64,000 bases of DNA, taken from positions 3,154,501-3,218,500 of the forward strand of contig JAGVVL010000018.1 of the NCBI GenBank assembly GCA_018287875.1, given 5' to 3'. Of the stretch, positions 44,663 through 56,471 are shown in pieces. The stretch's first letter is position 1, and every line of letters begins with the position of its first letter. Under the pieces are notes generated by a model. That model had not been told where the DNA came from. It ran no database searches and saw nothing but the letters and a program-made list of their open reading frames with translations. The DNA is from Nigrospora sphaerica. Its lineage: Eukaryota; Ascomycota; Sordariomycetes; Amphisphaeriales; Apiosporaceae. A program made the translations under genes and the position numbers.

Positions 44663-46758
44663 CTAGGCTCCTCCATTGTTGTGCTCGCCCCAGCTGAGGG
44701 TCCCGCCAGCCGAGCCAGGCTCCCAGGCTGGCCAGCTGAGGCCACTTCTTGGCCAAACCAGCCAACATGTCGTCCCCATGGCTGGGAGCTTAACCGAGCT
44801 CCATGCGATACGCGATAGAATCGTGTCACGGACAGAATGGAGAACCCTGGTCAGGTAGCTATCGTATCCCCACATGATAACGTCCCCAGCAAGCGTTCTT
44901 TGAGTTGGCTTTTACACATCGGGTGATGTCATGCGTGCCTCGCCAGGGCCCGCCCAGTTCTTCTCCAAGTTTGGATTTCCCTTCCTTTGATGCCGGGGCC
45001 CGTCCCGACGGAGGCGCTCCCACGGTGCCTGCCAAGGGGCACGCGACAGGGCAGGCATGGGAAGCGATTGGCGGGCTCCGGCAAACGATAAGCGCAGCGA
45101 CCGGCAAACGGGAATGGCTGAGCTCGCAATACGAGAGCGCCGAGAGCGCCTCGGCAGCGCTGGGCGGAAGCCTAATGCGGAAGGTCGCGCTGGTTCAAGC
45201 TTCTTAGTCCCCTGCTCAGCTTGGTCGGCCTTCAGGCCGATGACAGGCGCTGAGCTGAAGCGATTGAGCCTCAAGGGCTTGGGGGGTCTTAGCCCGTTGC
45301 TTAAAGACAACTCTATCCCGTCGTCGACGACAACGACAGTTGTGCCCGTCGACCTCCCCCTCCGGCCGCTTCCCCACAGACGCAGAACTGGAGTCGGCGC
45401 CCCTTCGCCCTCGAAAGGCGCTGCAATGCCGACACACGCATACCAACCGAGCGCTCCTGCGCCCCGCGTTCCCACTTGCGCCTGTTAAGATTGATAATAA
45501 GGGCCGAACGAAAATGACTCGGCTGCCAGATCAGGACCACTTTGCGGCATAGACCTGGCACGCCCGCCACGCCATGAGGTAACGAAAACCTGTCTTTCGC
45601 GTCACGGCCCCACCCGGACTAACAGGCCCTTCACGGTTCCAGTTCCAGCAGTTTTGCCATCGTGCCATCAAATCCGTAGTGCCGCCGTGCCTGACGACTA
45701 ACTGACTGGTCACCACCCGCCCCAATGGTTATCACGCCCCAATGCCTCCTCTCTTGCCTCTTACCGCCGACTGACCGGCCCCGTCGAATTGCCCTCGACT
45801 GCCGCGCCAGTGGCGTGGCCTGGCCAGCAACCGGGGCGTGCGCCCTCCGAACCAACTTTGGAGGGTTACTTACTTCTTAGGTTGCTCACCTAAGATGCTA
45901 CCAAACCAGGTAGTGGCCGGCCCCCCCGCCCCCGGCAAGCAGAAGGTTTCTTAGGTTCCCTTTGCGCCCGCGAGAACCTGCCCGTCGCAGACAGAAGAAC
46001 TTTGGTCGGCGACGGGGCCTGGCAGGCCAGATGACAGATCTCAGCCCGGCCAAAACGTAACCGTTTCTAGGCGGTTGGAGAAGATGCCGCTCACGTGGAC
46101 GTTGGCAAGCGGCCAGAACATGCGCACGAGGGCAGGCAGAGTATAGCATACCGACGTGGCGGCCCATAGCCATGTCCGCTCGCAGGGTTACGCGCAAAGC
46201 CTCGGCGAGAAGGCGGATTCGCAATAAGCCCATGGGCAGCAGCAGCCACGAACTCTCGTCGCATCGCGTCGTCTCAGACGCCCGCATTGCCCGCCCGCGT
46301 CCTCCGGATGGGCCTGCATTTCCGTCGTCCGTCCTGGGACACAATCTGGGGCTCGACCCGAAAGGGGTGCTCACTGCCGAACACACGACCTGCCCCGGCC
46401 GTGCCACGGTATCGCCATCAGTGTCAGCCAACCCCCGGCCCCAGGGCCCTTGATAGCAACGTTCCAGTTCTGTCCTCGATCGGCGGCCCCGGACCACGCT
46501 CGATATCCCCGACCCACCTAGGGCTGGCGCCGTCGTAGCTTCCTCGGCCGCATTTAAGGGTCGACGGGTCCCAGCCATAAATTTTACGTTGGGAAACTGC
46601 TGTTCACGGGTCCTTCAACACCTTCACTCGACCACTGTCCTTTATCCCCGCGCCGACGACCCCCTTCCGCGGACCTTTTAATATCTCTCTTGTCCTTCCC
46701 CCCCCCGTCGTCCCGCCCTGTTCCTGTCCTGCCACTGCTGCTGCCACCCGCATTCAAC

Positions 46759-48198
46759 ATGTCGACTTCCGGCAACGATGACAGCATTTCCAGTGCGCCA
46801 ACTGACAGCAAGGCCCCGTACGGCATGAACGAGAAGGGGGAGAAGATGATGTCGCCCAACACGCACAGCTCCAACGACGGCGACGTCGTGGGCGAGGTCA
46901 CAGAGCTCGAGGCCCAGAAGGCCGCCGCCGGCCAGGCCCACTTTCACCGTCTCGGCTGGAAGCGCCTGACGGTCGTGCTCATTGTCGAGGCCATCGCCCT
47001 CGGCTCGCTCAGTGTGCCCTCGGCCTTTGCCGCTCTCGGCATGGTTTGCGGCGTCATCTTGACCATCGGTCTCGGCCTCGTCGCCATCTACACTAGTTAC
47101 ATTGTCGGCCAGGTCAAGCTGAGGCATCCCGAGATCTCGCACTACGCCGACGCCGGCCGCCTGATGCTGGGCAAGTGGGGTTACGAAATCATCGGTGCTA
47201 TGTTCACCCTGCAGCTCACCTTCCTCGTCGGATCCCACACCCTGACGGGCACCATCGCCTTCCAGAACATCACCGACAGCGGCACCTGCTCCATCGTCTT
47301 TGGCGTCGTCTCGGCCATCATCTTGCTCCTGTTGGCCATTCCGCCTTCGTTCGCCGAGGTCGCCGTCCTTGGATACATCGATTTTGTCTCCATTATTCTG
47401 GCTATCGGCATCACTATCGTGGCTACCGGTGTCAACGCTGCGCAGCAGCCCGGCGGTCTGGCGGCTGTCAACTGGTCTGCCTGGCCCAAGCCCGACGTGA
47501 CCTTTTCCGAGGCCTTCGTCGCCGTCACCAACATCGTCTTTGCCTACAGCTTTGCCGTGTGCCAGTTTTCCTTCATGGACGAGATGCACACGCCCAAGGA
47601 CTACGTCAAGTCCATCTGGGCCCTGGGCATCATCGAGATTGTCATCTACACGGTCACGGGTGCCCTCATCTACGCCTTTGTCGGTATGGACGTGGAGTCA
47701 CCGGCCCTGCTTTCCGCCGGCACCCTGATGTCCAAGATCGCCTTCGGCATTGCCCTGCCCGTCATCTTCATTTCGGGCTCCATTAACACGACTGTCGTCG
47801 GCCGTTACATCCACGGCCGTGTCTACAAGGACTCGGTCATCCGCTACATCAACACCAAGATGGGCTGGATGACCTGGCTCGGCCTCATCACCTTTATCAC
47901 CATCATCGCTTGGGTCATTGCCGAGGCTATTCCCTTCTTCTCGGACCTGCTCGCCATCAGCTCGGCCCTTTTCATCTCGGGCTTCACCTTCTACTTCCCC
48001 GCCATGATGTGGTTCATGCTGCTGAAGGAGGGCAACTGGTACTCCAAGGAGAACCTCCCAAGCGCCATCGCCAACGGCTTGTGCTTCCTGATTGGCATAA
48101 TTACCCTCGTCGCCGGAACTTACGCCGCCATCGACGACATCATCCGCCAGTTCAACGACGGAACCCTGCGGAGTGCTTTTAGCTGCGGTGCGGTCTAA
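46759..48198 (+). CDS. AAAP-family (neutral) amino-acid transporter
   Basis: A 479-residue intronless gene. The ATG at 46759 is chosen because the preceding sequence is a C/T-rich leader. About 70 hydrophilic cytoplasmic residues come first, then about eleven membrane spans. The first is the AAAP pattern RLTVVLIVEAIALGSLSVPS, followed by FAALGMVCGVILTIGLGLVA and further spans to LCFLIGIITLVAGTYAAIDD. Overall similarity is to fungal neutral amino-acid permeases of the Mtr / N-amino-acid-transport type, which import amino acids by proton coupling at the plasma membrane. Exact substrates are not readable from the sequence. Codon use is strongly C-ending, as in a well-expressed gene. It stands alone between two long intergenic regions. 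Confidence 0.92.
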   Translation: MSTSGNDDSISSAPTDSKAPYGMNEKGEKMMSPNTHSSNDGDVVGEVTELEAQKAAAGQAHFHRLGWKRLTVVLIVEAIALGSLSVPSAFAALGMVCGVILTIGLGLVAIYTSYIVGQVKLRHPEISHYADAGRLMLGKWGYEIIGAMFTLQLTFLVGSHTLTGTIAFQNITDSGTCSIVFGVVSAIILLLLAIPPSFAEVAVLGYIDFVSIILAIGITIVATGVNAAQQPGGLAAVNWSAWPKPDVTFSEAFVAVTNIVFAYSFAVCQFSFMDEMHTPKDYVKSIWALGIIEIVIYTVTGALIYAFVGMDVESPALLSAGTLMSKIAFGIALPVIFISGSINTTVVGRYIHGRVYKDSVIRYINTKMGWMTWLGLITFITIIAWVIAEAIPFFSDLLAISSALFISGFTFYFPAMMWFMLLKEGNWYSKENLPSAIANGLCFLIGIITLVAGTYAAIDDIIRQFNDGTLRSAFSCGAV

Positions 48199-51100
48199 GC
48201 ACAGGGAGGGCGCGCGAATTCTTCCATACGGAGGGAAGACCAATGGGTCTGCAAGCGGTGCGGTACAATTTGGGTGTAGGATTGGGTTCCCGGCATGTGC
48301 CTGAAAGAGCGGACACCTGTATAATAGAAGCCGACTGCATGATTTGTTTTTAGTGTCCGACGGACATGTTGTGGATAGGGGAGTCGCAACGCTTGCAAGA
48401 CGGTGGGCTTTCCCTCCTACTGGGAGAAGGGAATGATGATGACGACATTAACGGAAAAAAACGTTAAAACAACAATACGATTGTACATGATACCACATGA
48501 CCTTTATTTTGCCCCCTCCTTGCATGTGACTTGAGAAGATGGCCGTGACGTACGAGTCGCAGCACCCGACTGGCCATTTCCGAGCCTCGGTATGTTCAGA
48601 TCCATACGGCTAACCTACCTCGCCAAACTGGGGCACATTCCCTGGAAAGAAAGAAAAAGCAGCATATGACGCCCAGTCACGCGCCCGTCGTCGCAGGTCC
48701 CCTCGCGCGTCATCCTCCCTCTCTCACCTCTCCAGATTCCCTTCAATAGTCGGAATACTGTCACCCCACAACAACGACAATTTGACGCTCCTGGCAAACT
48801 CGGCCCTCGGCTCGCTTCGCGCCGTACCTTATGTCCAAAGTTCGGTGCTGGTTGACGTAGAGAAGCATGGAAGAACAAAGAAGAAAAAACTGGCCCCAAG
48901 GTGCGCCACTAGCGGCTCGCTTCGCCTCGGCCCGAGCCTTCAAAGCCGAATCCAACCTAGTGGCTCCTTCCCCCCGCCTGGTCCTGGTGGGCTGAACGCT
49001 GCATGGGTTGCAACCGCAAAGGGGATTCCCTTGATCGAGGCACTCTCTCCTCTCTCGTGAACATGCGACCTTGTCGGAGGTAGTATCGGAACATGCCAAC
49101 CGATGGAAGTATCGCTTGTAGATTGCGAAGGGGAAGAGGATGGCACGGGTAGGGGTCGGGCCGGTGGTGGTGTCACTGCTGACGTCCCTTGCCATTACAG
49201 CGTCCCCCGGGGGCGCCACGCCATCGAGGCTGTGGGAATTTCTCTTACGTGGGCATGGCCGCCGACTCGTGGCTTTGAGCTCCGCATCGCGGGCGGAATC
49301 GCTTCTTCGGTCGTCGTCGTCGCTGGCTCCGCCGCTGCGTTGGTCAGGCCCCGGCGGGGCGAGGAAGGAAAACAAAGAACTTGACGTTTGGCGTGAGCAC
49401 ACTCGAGGACGCAACGCGCGCGACTCCCGCCGTTGTTAGATGGGGCCCGGCCGGTGCGGGATTAGAGCCTGAGCCGAGGGCGTCGCTATCGCCTGAGCGA
49501 GATACGGGCTGGCTTTTGCGGCGTGTAGCAGAAGGCCAAGTGCGATGGAAGAAAGCCTACGTAGTTGCCACGTCAACAGGCCGCTCGAGTCGCTCAGCCT
49601 TCACGCACCCCCCCATGTGGCTCCAGTATTGGCCCTGGAAATTCTAGGTTATCGGACCCTCGAGGCCAGTCCATCAGTGGCGTCACTGCGCTCGCCCAAC
49701 ACGCCTCGGTTCACTTTCATCCCTGGACGCCCAGCCGGCGGCGTGATGGGCAATACCCCGTGAGACCGAAGCTCCCGAGAGGACAAGCAGGGCGGCGTGG
49801 CGGCGTCCAACCATAAAGGGGGCCGGGGCCCTGTCCAGCCTTGGGAAGCCAGGACGCCCCGGCGCGGCGGGCGGTTCCTGTTAGTCCTACGTTGCCCCGG
49901 GGTCTTGGTCGCCGTCGGGAGCAGCCGGCTAGGACGGCAGGCACAGGGGCCCCCGGGCAAAGATGTGGGCAAATTGGATTTGCGGCCGTCATGGTGGAAT
50001 ACGGGGAAAAGCCCCGTGGTCCGGCCAATGGTTGGTACGGGGTTCAGGGGGGCGAGAGTACCCGAGAAGCGTAGGCTGGAGGGGGGGGGGCGGGATCCCG
50101 AGTTCTGGGCCCGGTACGGACTGCATCTAGCGTGTCCGGAAGCGAACCCGCAAGCGGCCGCCGCGACACGGGGGTTTTTTGGCACTTGCTCCTCTTTACG
50201 CAGGACCGACGAGGGTGGGCTTCCCTGTTAATCAGGAGTGCGTTGTATTGCCGGGCCAAGGGTGAGTAGTCAGTCGCACGGCCGGAAGCCGAGAGGTGAC
50301 AAGAGCAAGCGACGGGGTGCCGGAGGCGCCACGGTCGACCCTGAGGTCCTGGCGAAATCACAGGAAGTAGGCCCAGCGTCTCGAAAGAGCCCGCCCGTGC
50401 TGGTCCCCAGGCCACGCCAAGAATACCGGGGACGTTGACAAACAGGGAGCAACTGCCATGGGAAATACCACCTTTCCCGTAACGGACCTACCGAGAGAAG
50501 CCAACCTTGCGGCTGATCCGGGTTTCCGACCCCCGGGCTTCTACGCAGACCCATGAGGCAAGAGTACTTCTAGGCTTCGCCACCGCAACGTCCCCCCTTC
50601 TCCCCCACTCCCCCAGGAACGACGACGACGGGGAAGGGACGGTGAAGGCAGCCTGACGGCATGGTGTACGCGCTCTCCAGGAACGCGAGAAGACATGAAA
50701 GGCTTGCTGTCGCGCGCGACGCGCAACGGCGGAGATCAGGAGGAATAGAGTTTGCGGGGGTCTCCGCGTGGGCTCGCGCTCGTCTGCACTTGGCGGGGGA
50801 AGTGAGGGGATGGAGGGGACGGGAGCAAGGCCGGCCGGCCGGGAGAGCACATCGGAGAAAAACCGGGGGAAGACGGAGGAGGGTGAGCAAATCGTCACTG
50901 TAGAGACGCCCCCTTCTGCGCAGGTAGGGCTGCCGCTCCAAGATACGGCCGAGGGTGGCGATGCGATAGGGTTTGGGGCGTCCCCGGGAGATGAGTTCAC
51001 AACCCCGACGCATATGAGTGGCGAAGGAACTCGGAGGTTGGAGAAATGCAGGGCGGCCAGGTGTACGGAGGAGACCAATGAGAACAACACGCCCGAGGAG

Positions 51101-52173
51101 GGGCAGAGGGGGAAGTTTGTCTCGGGCGCAGTCGTGTGGTTTTTCGGAAAGCCAGTTCCCGGTGCCGCGAATCAGGGGCCCCTCCCGCCGTTCGACACGG
51201 GAGTTATCGCGTGGAGAAAGGAGGTGGTGTTTGCTTCCTTCCCACCCCCCGCGCCGGACGCCGGAGGGAACCCGGAGGAGGCCAGGGACAGAAGACCAGA
51301 GTGGAGGCGGCGAGCCGGCGCCGATCGCGCAACCTAAAGCCGGTTAAAGCCCGCCAATCCAGCCACAAACACAACGCTCCGGCTGCTTCCGGGCAGGCCA
51401 AGCCTTTCGGGCCTCGCCACAGGGATTGGTCCCCCGTCGCCACCTCCATGCCTGCAGCAAACCGTTGGGGATCTCGATCGGAGGAGAGACCTGCATGCTC
51501 GCCGCCCGGGGGCCAGGGGCAGATGGGAGGTTGTGGCATCGGGGGAAGGCGACGGCCAAGCAGGTAGAGCGATCAGCGCTCGGTCCTTTTCTCCGGGGCG
51601 GGGGGGAGGTGTCGCCGCGGGCCCGGGTATCGTCCGGAGGGAGGGAGAAGACGGGCCAGCTGTAGGGTCCCAAACTCAGTATCGCCCTTGGTCACCGTTG
51701 CGCTGTCATCGTCTCATGCCGGACGGGGAGGGGAGAGGGGACGGCCAGCCGTCCTTAGCGGTATGACCTGGCAGGTTAGCCAAGGCTCAAGACAGAAGGG
51801 TCCTATTCACCACCACGGCCGCAACCGTGCCGCGTTGCCTGTGCACCCTCCCGTGTGGCTTTGCTTTCTTGCTCGTACACCGCCCGAGTATCAACTTGGC
51901 ACCCACACACAGATACACCACCCACGCCCAAATACGTGGAGGGGAGAACGGGGCCACATGCCCGAGCCGAAACGACGAAACGACGAGGCCCGGTATAAGA
52001 CGCCGGGCCAGCCCCAGGGGAACGCAGGGGAGGTCTCGGTCGACCATGTCCAGCCAGGCAATCAATTGGACGATTCGGTACACGACGTCGGGCATCATAT
52101 TGCTGCATCCCATTCCTCCCTCAGATTCTCTAGCCCCCCATTCGCCGCCGCGGCGTTCACCCATTCGCCCACG
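48199..52173. other. 4-kb intergenic region
   Basis: The transporter's 3' flank, then GC-rich sequence with a 9-G run near 50083. Frames are short and have no recognisable domain. The right end is the upstream region of the CBM21-like pseudogene. Confidence 0.5.
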
Positions 52174-53245
52174 ATGCACCACTTCCCACCCTTTCAACCC
52201 AATCCCAAGGGCACGAGCGCCACTGGCATCGGCACGGGTGCCCCCGAAACGCCCCCGCCGTCACCGCCCTCCCAACGTCCTGCTTCTCCCTCCGCCTGGT
52301 GCGCCACCGCCGCTGCCCGGGACCCTCGCCGGCGCCGAGAAACGCCCACCATGCGAGACGCGTGCTTCGCGCTCCCCGCGCCGCGTGCCCCCCGGCCCCG
52401 CGGCGACGCGGGCTTCCCAACCCACGGCGTCGTCGCCCCTACCCTAGCCGAGCTCGGGGAAGAGGTGCGTGGCCCCCGCTCGCCCGCCTCTTCGTCGTCC
52501 GCGCCGGCCGGGAAAACCGTGCGCTTCGCCGCGGCCGCCCCGGAAACGCGGTGCTTCGCGGCCGGGGACGCGCCGTCGCGCTTAACGCTGCTGCGCCGGA
52601 CGCCGGGGCGCGCGGTGCCGGAGCGCACCGACGGCGGTAGCGAAGGCGACGTGGAACCCCTACCGCCCTCGCCCCCGCCCGCATGGCGCTAGGTGCTGCG
52701 GACGCCGGACCTGCGGGCGGCGGACCCCTCCCCGGCCGCGCCCGTGGTGCAGCTACGGGACCTGTGCCTGGGAGCGCGGCGGCGGCTGGCCGTGGGTGCT
52801 GTTGGGGCTTGTGAGCGTGGCTAGGAGCGGCCCACCGACGGCACCGGGCGCCGTCGTGTACGAGGGCACGCGCGACGACGGTCGGACGTTGGTGGCGTGC
52901 GCGCGCGCGGATTAGATGTACGCCGTGCCGCGGCGCGATTGGTTCCAGTTCTCACTGGGCGTGGCTGGCGTCGGCCTGCTCGGCCACAACGACGACGACA
53001 ACGACGGCAGCGCCGCGGCGGCTGAGGGGCCGCCGGAGGGGCCGCCGGAGGAGGGGGAGAGGGCGATGCGCGTCTGCTACCGCGACGAGGACGGGCGCCA
53101 GTGGGTCGACGACAACCGCGGCGTCGATTTCGAGGCCCGCCTCGAGCTGCGCTGGGCCAGCGGCACGATCGACGGCCCCCTCGATGACGATGACGGCGAC
53201 GACGAGTGGGGGACGACGCTTGAGGAACTGGGTGGGGACGAGTAA
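52174..53245 (+). pseudogene. PP1-regulatory subunit-like (RVxF + CBM21) pseudogene
   Basis: The order of pieces matches fungal glycogen-targeting/regulatory subunits of protein phosphatase 1 (Gac1/Pig type). There is a Pro-rich N-terminus from the ATG at 52174 and an RVxF-type site KTVRFA followed by ETRCFAAGDAPSRL near 52510-52580. CBM21-like strands follow: VVQLRDLCLG near 52745 and, in another frame, RRDWFQFSL then VCYRDEDGRQWVDDNRGVDF at about 53065-53130. The reading is broken three times: TAG at 52690-52692, a frame change (+1 or -2) near 52795-52815, and TAG at 52913-52915. Both stops could be CAG-to-TAG changes. An active relative would place PP1 on glycogen. This copy should not make an intact protein unless the breaks are sequence errors or introns that I cannot see. 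Confidence 0.6.
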
Positions 53246-53591
53246 GCGACGCGCGGCGATGCGCCGGGTCGTGTACGATGAAGGTTACGAGAGACCATGG
53301 GCAATGCAGGCATTGCTGGGGCCATTGGCCGAGCAGCGGGACGGGCGCGAAAATTGTGGTACTGGGTTCGTGGTACTTTCATTTATGCTTTGAGGGGGGG
53401 AGGCAGCTCCCGACGACGGAGCAGTAGCCCACCAGCAGTGGGCTCTGGCTATGTGCAGTCCTCTCAATGTTTCTAGATGGTGGCAGGCCCGGGGTCCCTT
53501 GCCCAGGCCGCGCTCGATATGCAAACATGGCTGGCTGTGAGCGGCTTTCTTGGAAACATGCGTCCGATCACGCAATGTGACGACCGACGTC
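53246..53591. other. short intergenic gap
   Basis: Between the converging pseudogene and RIB1, presumably 3' flank of RIB1. Nothing else is seen. Confidence 0.5.
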
Positions 53592-54880
53592 TTACTTTGG
53601 CGGCTGCATTCCAGCCATGTCGAGCATGTGTCCCATCTTCTCGATCTGCCCGTTGTCAGTCGCCGCCTGTCGCGAGTCTCCATGGTTCCGACGCTTACCT
53701 TGGTCCTGAGATAACCCTCCACCTCGGCACTCCGGAAACCCTCTCCCTTGCCTTTCCAGCTCAGTGGCACCATGGCCACACGCTCGACGACCCGGATCTC
53801 GCGGTTTGGGCCCTCGACGGCGCGCACCTTGTCGGGATTGTTGGTGAGCAGGCGGACCTCCTCCTGGCCGAGGTCACGCAGCATGGCGGTGGCCAGTCCG
53901 TAGCTGCGGGCGTCAGCGGGGTGGCGCAGCAAGAGGTTCGCCTCGACGGTGTCGCTCCCCAGGTCCTGGAGGTTATAGGCCTTGAGCTTCTCGCCCAGGC
54001 CGATGCCGCGACCTTCCTGCCGCAGGTAGATGATGATGCCGCCGTTGCGGGCCTGGCTCGGCAGCGACATGAGGCGCGCGGCCTCGTCGAGCTGCTCGCC
54101 GCAGTCGCACCGCGCCGACCAGGCAGTTTCGCCCGTGTAGCACTCGGAATGTATCCGCACCAGCGGGGGATCCGCGGGCTTCTGCGGCTCCGGCACCTGC
54201 GATGCACCGGCGCCCGACGCCATGCCGCTCTCGGTCCGGCCGGGGTACAATCGGCCGACGTAAGCGCCGCGGATCATGCGGTCCATCTCGGTCTCCCCCT
54301 CGCGCGGGGCGTCGAGCGAGCGGCTGCGCAGGTGGCTGCCAAAGACAATGGCCAGATGCTCCTTGTTGTCGACGTTGTTGGTGTACAGGTGCAAGAACAT
54401 CTCGGTGCCGTTGACCGTCGGGATGCGCGCGCGCACGATGCACTGCACCTCGGGCAGGGTGGGCAGCAGTCGCGGCTTCTTGGTGCCGCAGCCGCCCGTC
54501 GGCGTGGTGCTGTCGACGGGCACACTGCGCGGCTGCTCCGTACTCGGTGTCGCGGTCCCCGGCGTTGCTGGCGGCGTGAACTGGGGCGACAAAAGTGAGG
54601 GTGGCGGGACGTCGCCCGCGTCTGAGTGGTTCGAAGCCGAGGTGCTCGAGCGGAAATCGGCGGCGGGCAGGGAGCCCAGCGACAGCACGTCGTTGTTCAG
54701 CTGGGATGTGCGCTGGGCCTCGTCGGCATCACCTTTACCGCCCGGGCGCTGGCCGTCGGCATGGCTGCCGTGGTTCAAGGCCCGCGACTGCGGCGAGTAG
54801 AAGGAGGGCAGCTCGACCGTCTCGTCGTCGCGCGCTTGGTCCCCTTCTAGCGGGGGTGGCCTCGTCTCTACAGCCGGCAT
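53592..54880 (-). CDS. rib1: GTP cyclohydrolase II (riboflavin biosynthesis)
   Basis: Two exons, 54880-53699 and 53645-53592, give 411 residues. The 53-base intron has donor GTAAGC and acceptor GGGCAG. The second exon adds only 17 residues ([17 protein letters not shown]). The catalytic core begins near 145. Zinc ligands are Cys247, Cys258 and Cys260 (SECYTGE and [11 protein letters not shown]), followed by [20 protein letters not shown] at about 283-302, [11 protein letters not shown] and LLTNNPDK. The enzyme opens GTP to 2,5-diamino-6-ribosylamino-4(3H)-pyrimidinone 5'-phosphate, the first committed step towards riboflavin, FMN and FAD. The first about 130 residues are low-complexity Ser/Pro/Thr-rich, as in other filamentous fungi. 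The frame is open far upstream of 54880, but that part lacks protein-like sequence. Confidence 0.95.
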
Positions 54881-56471
54881 GGTCTTGTGTGGCAATCGTG
54901 TGCGTGCGTGGAGGTGCAGTCTGTAGGTGCAGGAATGAGGGGCCTCGCTGGCTCCCGCGACGGGGCTATTGACTTCACGGAACGTGGCCTCGTCCGCGTC
55001 GTTGGTCTCTTGGATATCGTCCCGTCGGCGGCAATGGGGCGAGAGAGCGTGACTCTTGGTCGGCCGCTGTCGAGGCTCAGTTCGGTTCGGCAATGCAATG
55101 TGGATGAAACGGCGGGGTCTGCCGCTGCAGAGGAAAGTCAAACTAAAATGCAGGCAAGGAGGGTCCCCTCGGCGGGCGGCCACTGAAGAATCACGTGCAG
55201 CTGAAACGCAAGTAGACAGAGAACAGACGAGACGACTGGGGTAGTTGGACAATTTACGCAGGTGCGAAAGGGGATGGGCGGGTGTAGTCTATGTTCTCGC
55301 GGCCGTAGTCGGAGCGGAAGGTTGCGGGAGTGAGAGAAGATGACGGGGAAAATGGCGAACCAGACGATGACAGGGATGCGAATGAATAACCGCAGAAGGG
55401 CGAGACTCGCGACGGCCGAGCAGCACAATTGACTGAACTGATGACAGCCATCAATTCAATTGTCCGGGTCCCGTCCCGCCCCAGCGTCTCCACGTTCTTC
55501 GCGGGGGTGTCCGTTATTGCGTTATTAGTCAGTCGCTCGGTCCTTGGTCGCCCGGTCTGATAAATCATGACGGAGCGCCGCGCAGGGGACGCTCGACCCT
55601 GCATGAGCTGCCCGCCTTCCGCACCTCGGTGGTGGAAGAAGGGGAGGAAATTCGATGGCCTTCTAGCCCTAAGCCCTCCTGGCCAACCAACCAATACCGG
55701 GCACTTGGCCTCACAAGCGAGGGAGAGCATCACGACCGCTCCCCCCCGGATTGATCCTACTATCGGTGGCCACGGCCAGTGGTCATGGCGCCTAGTACCG
55801 CCATTACTGTTCATGGCTAAGAAGCGGTGGTGCCAGGTACGTCGTCCGTCGTAGCTAAGGACATGGGCTACTTAACTAGGTTGTCTTGTGCTGCCTCGCC
55901 CGATCGGGTGTTCCAACGGCGACGGTTATCGACCCCACAGGACCTTTCTAGTGCTGCGCCTCCCCGTTACCAGTCTCGCCAGTGCAGCTCTTTAGTATGC
56001 GAGGTTCAAACGATCGCACCTACTAAAAGTACGCACCGGCATTGAAACGGATCCTCGAGTTACTTGATTCCAGATAGTGGTCTGCATCTGCTTGAACGGA
56101 TCTCCCGAAAGCCTGGGGTAATAGGAATGAGAAAGCCGCAGAAACGGGGCACAAAAAGGGTCGCAACCCGTCCCGAGGCACCTGGAGTGCGGGTGTGGTT
56201 ATCAAATGAGACAGGGGGCCCCATCGGGTCATCCGGACGGTCGAGTACCTAATCGTAAGTTCGCAGATTTAGTGTCTATCTTCTCTGAAGTCGTCGCAGG
56301 TACTCCGCCTTGTATCGCGAGCATGATTCATGAAATCCCTCGTTGGGCAATGGCCCGACGGTGTGTCCTTGCCATTAGTCGTACTGACCGCCGTCCCTCC
56401 CCGTGGCCCCGCATCACTCGGCGGGGGCGGCCGCCGCTTCCCACTTCCTCTTCCCCGTCATCACTTGCGAC
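54881..56471. other. RIB1 upstream region
   Basis: The promoter and leader of RIB1 lie on the right side of the gene, then the 3' flank of the oxidoreductase. I find no additional gene. Poly-C runs at 55741-55746 and 59537-59542 elsewhere are unremarkable. Confidence 0.45.

Larger units (their letters stand above)
36792..46758. other. about 10-kb gene-poor region
   Basis: The left end is the promoter of the Zn2Cys6 gene and the right end that of the transporter. Between them I found no frame with a domain, signal peptide or consistent splice structure. It contains CA-rich sequence near 38448-38475, imperfect GGGCTTGGCC repeats near 38640-38670, a 14-G run at 44216-44229 and a GA-rich tract at 44609-44662. 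It is similar in character to 5.8-13.9 kb. Confidence 0.5.

Noticed and set aside
51688..52173. In-frame extension upstream of the CBM21-like pseudogene start
   Set aside because: The sequence is not protein-like and the ATG at 52174 precedes the Pro-rich N-terminus expected for the family.
53477..54598. Plus-strand frame opposite RIB1, with similar frames opposite the oxidoreductase and the transporter
   Set aside because: Shadows of genes with clear catalytic motifs or membrane spans on the sense strand.
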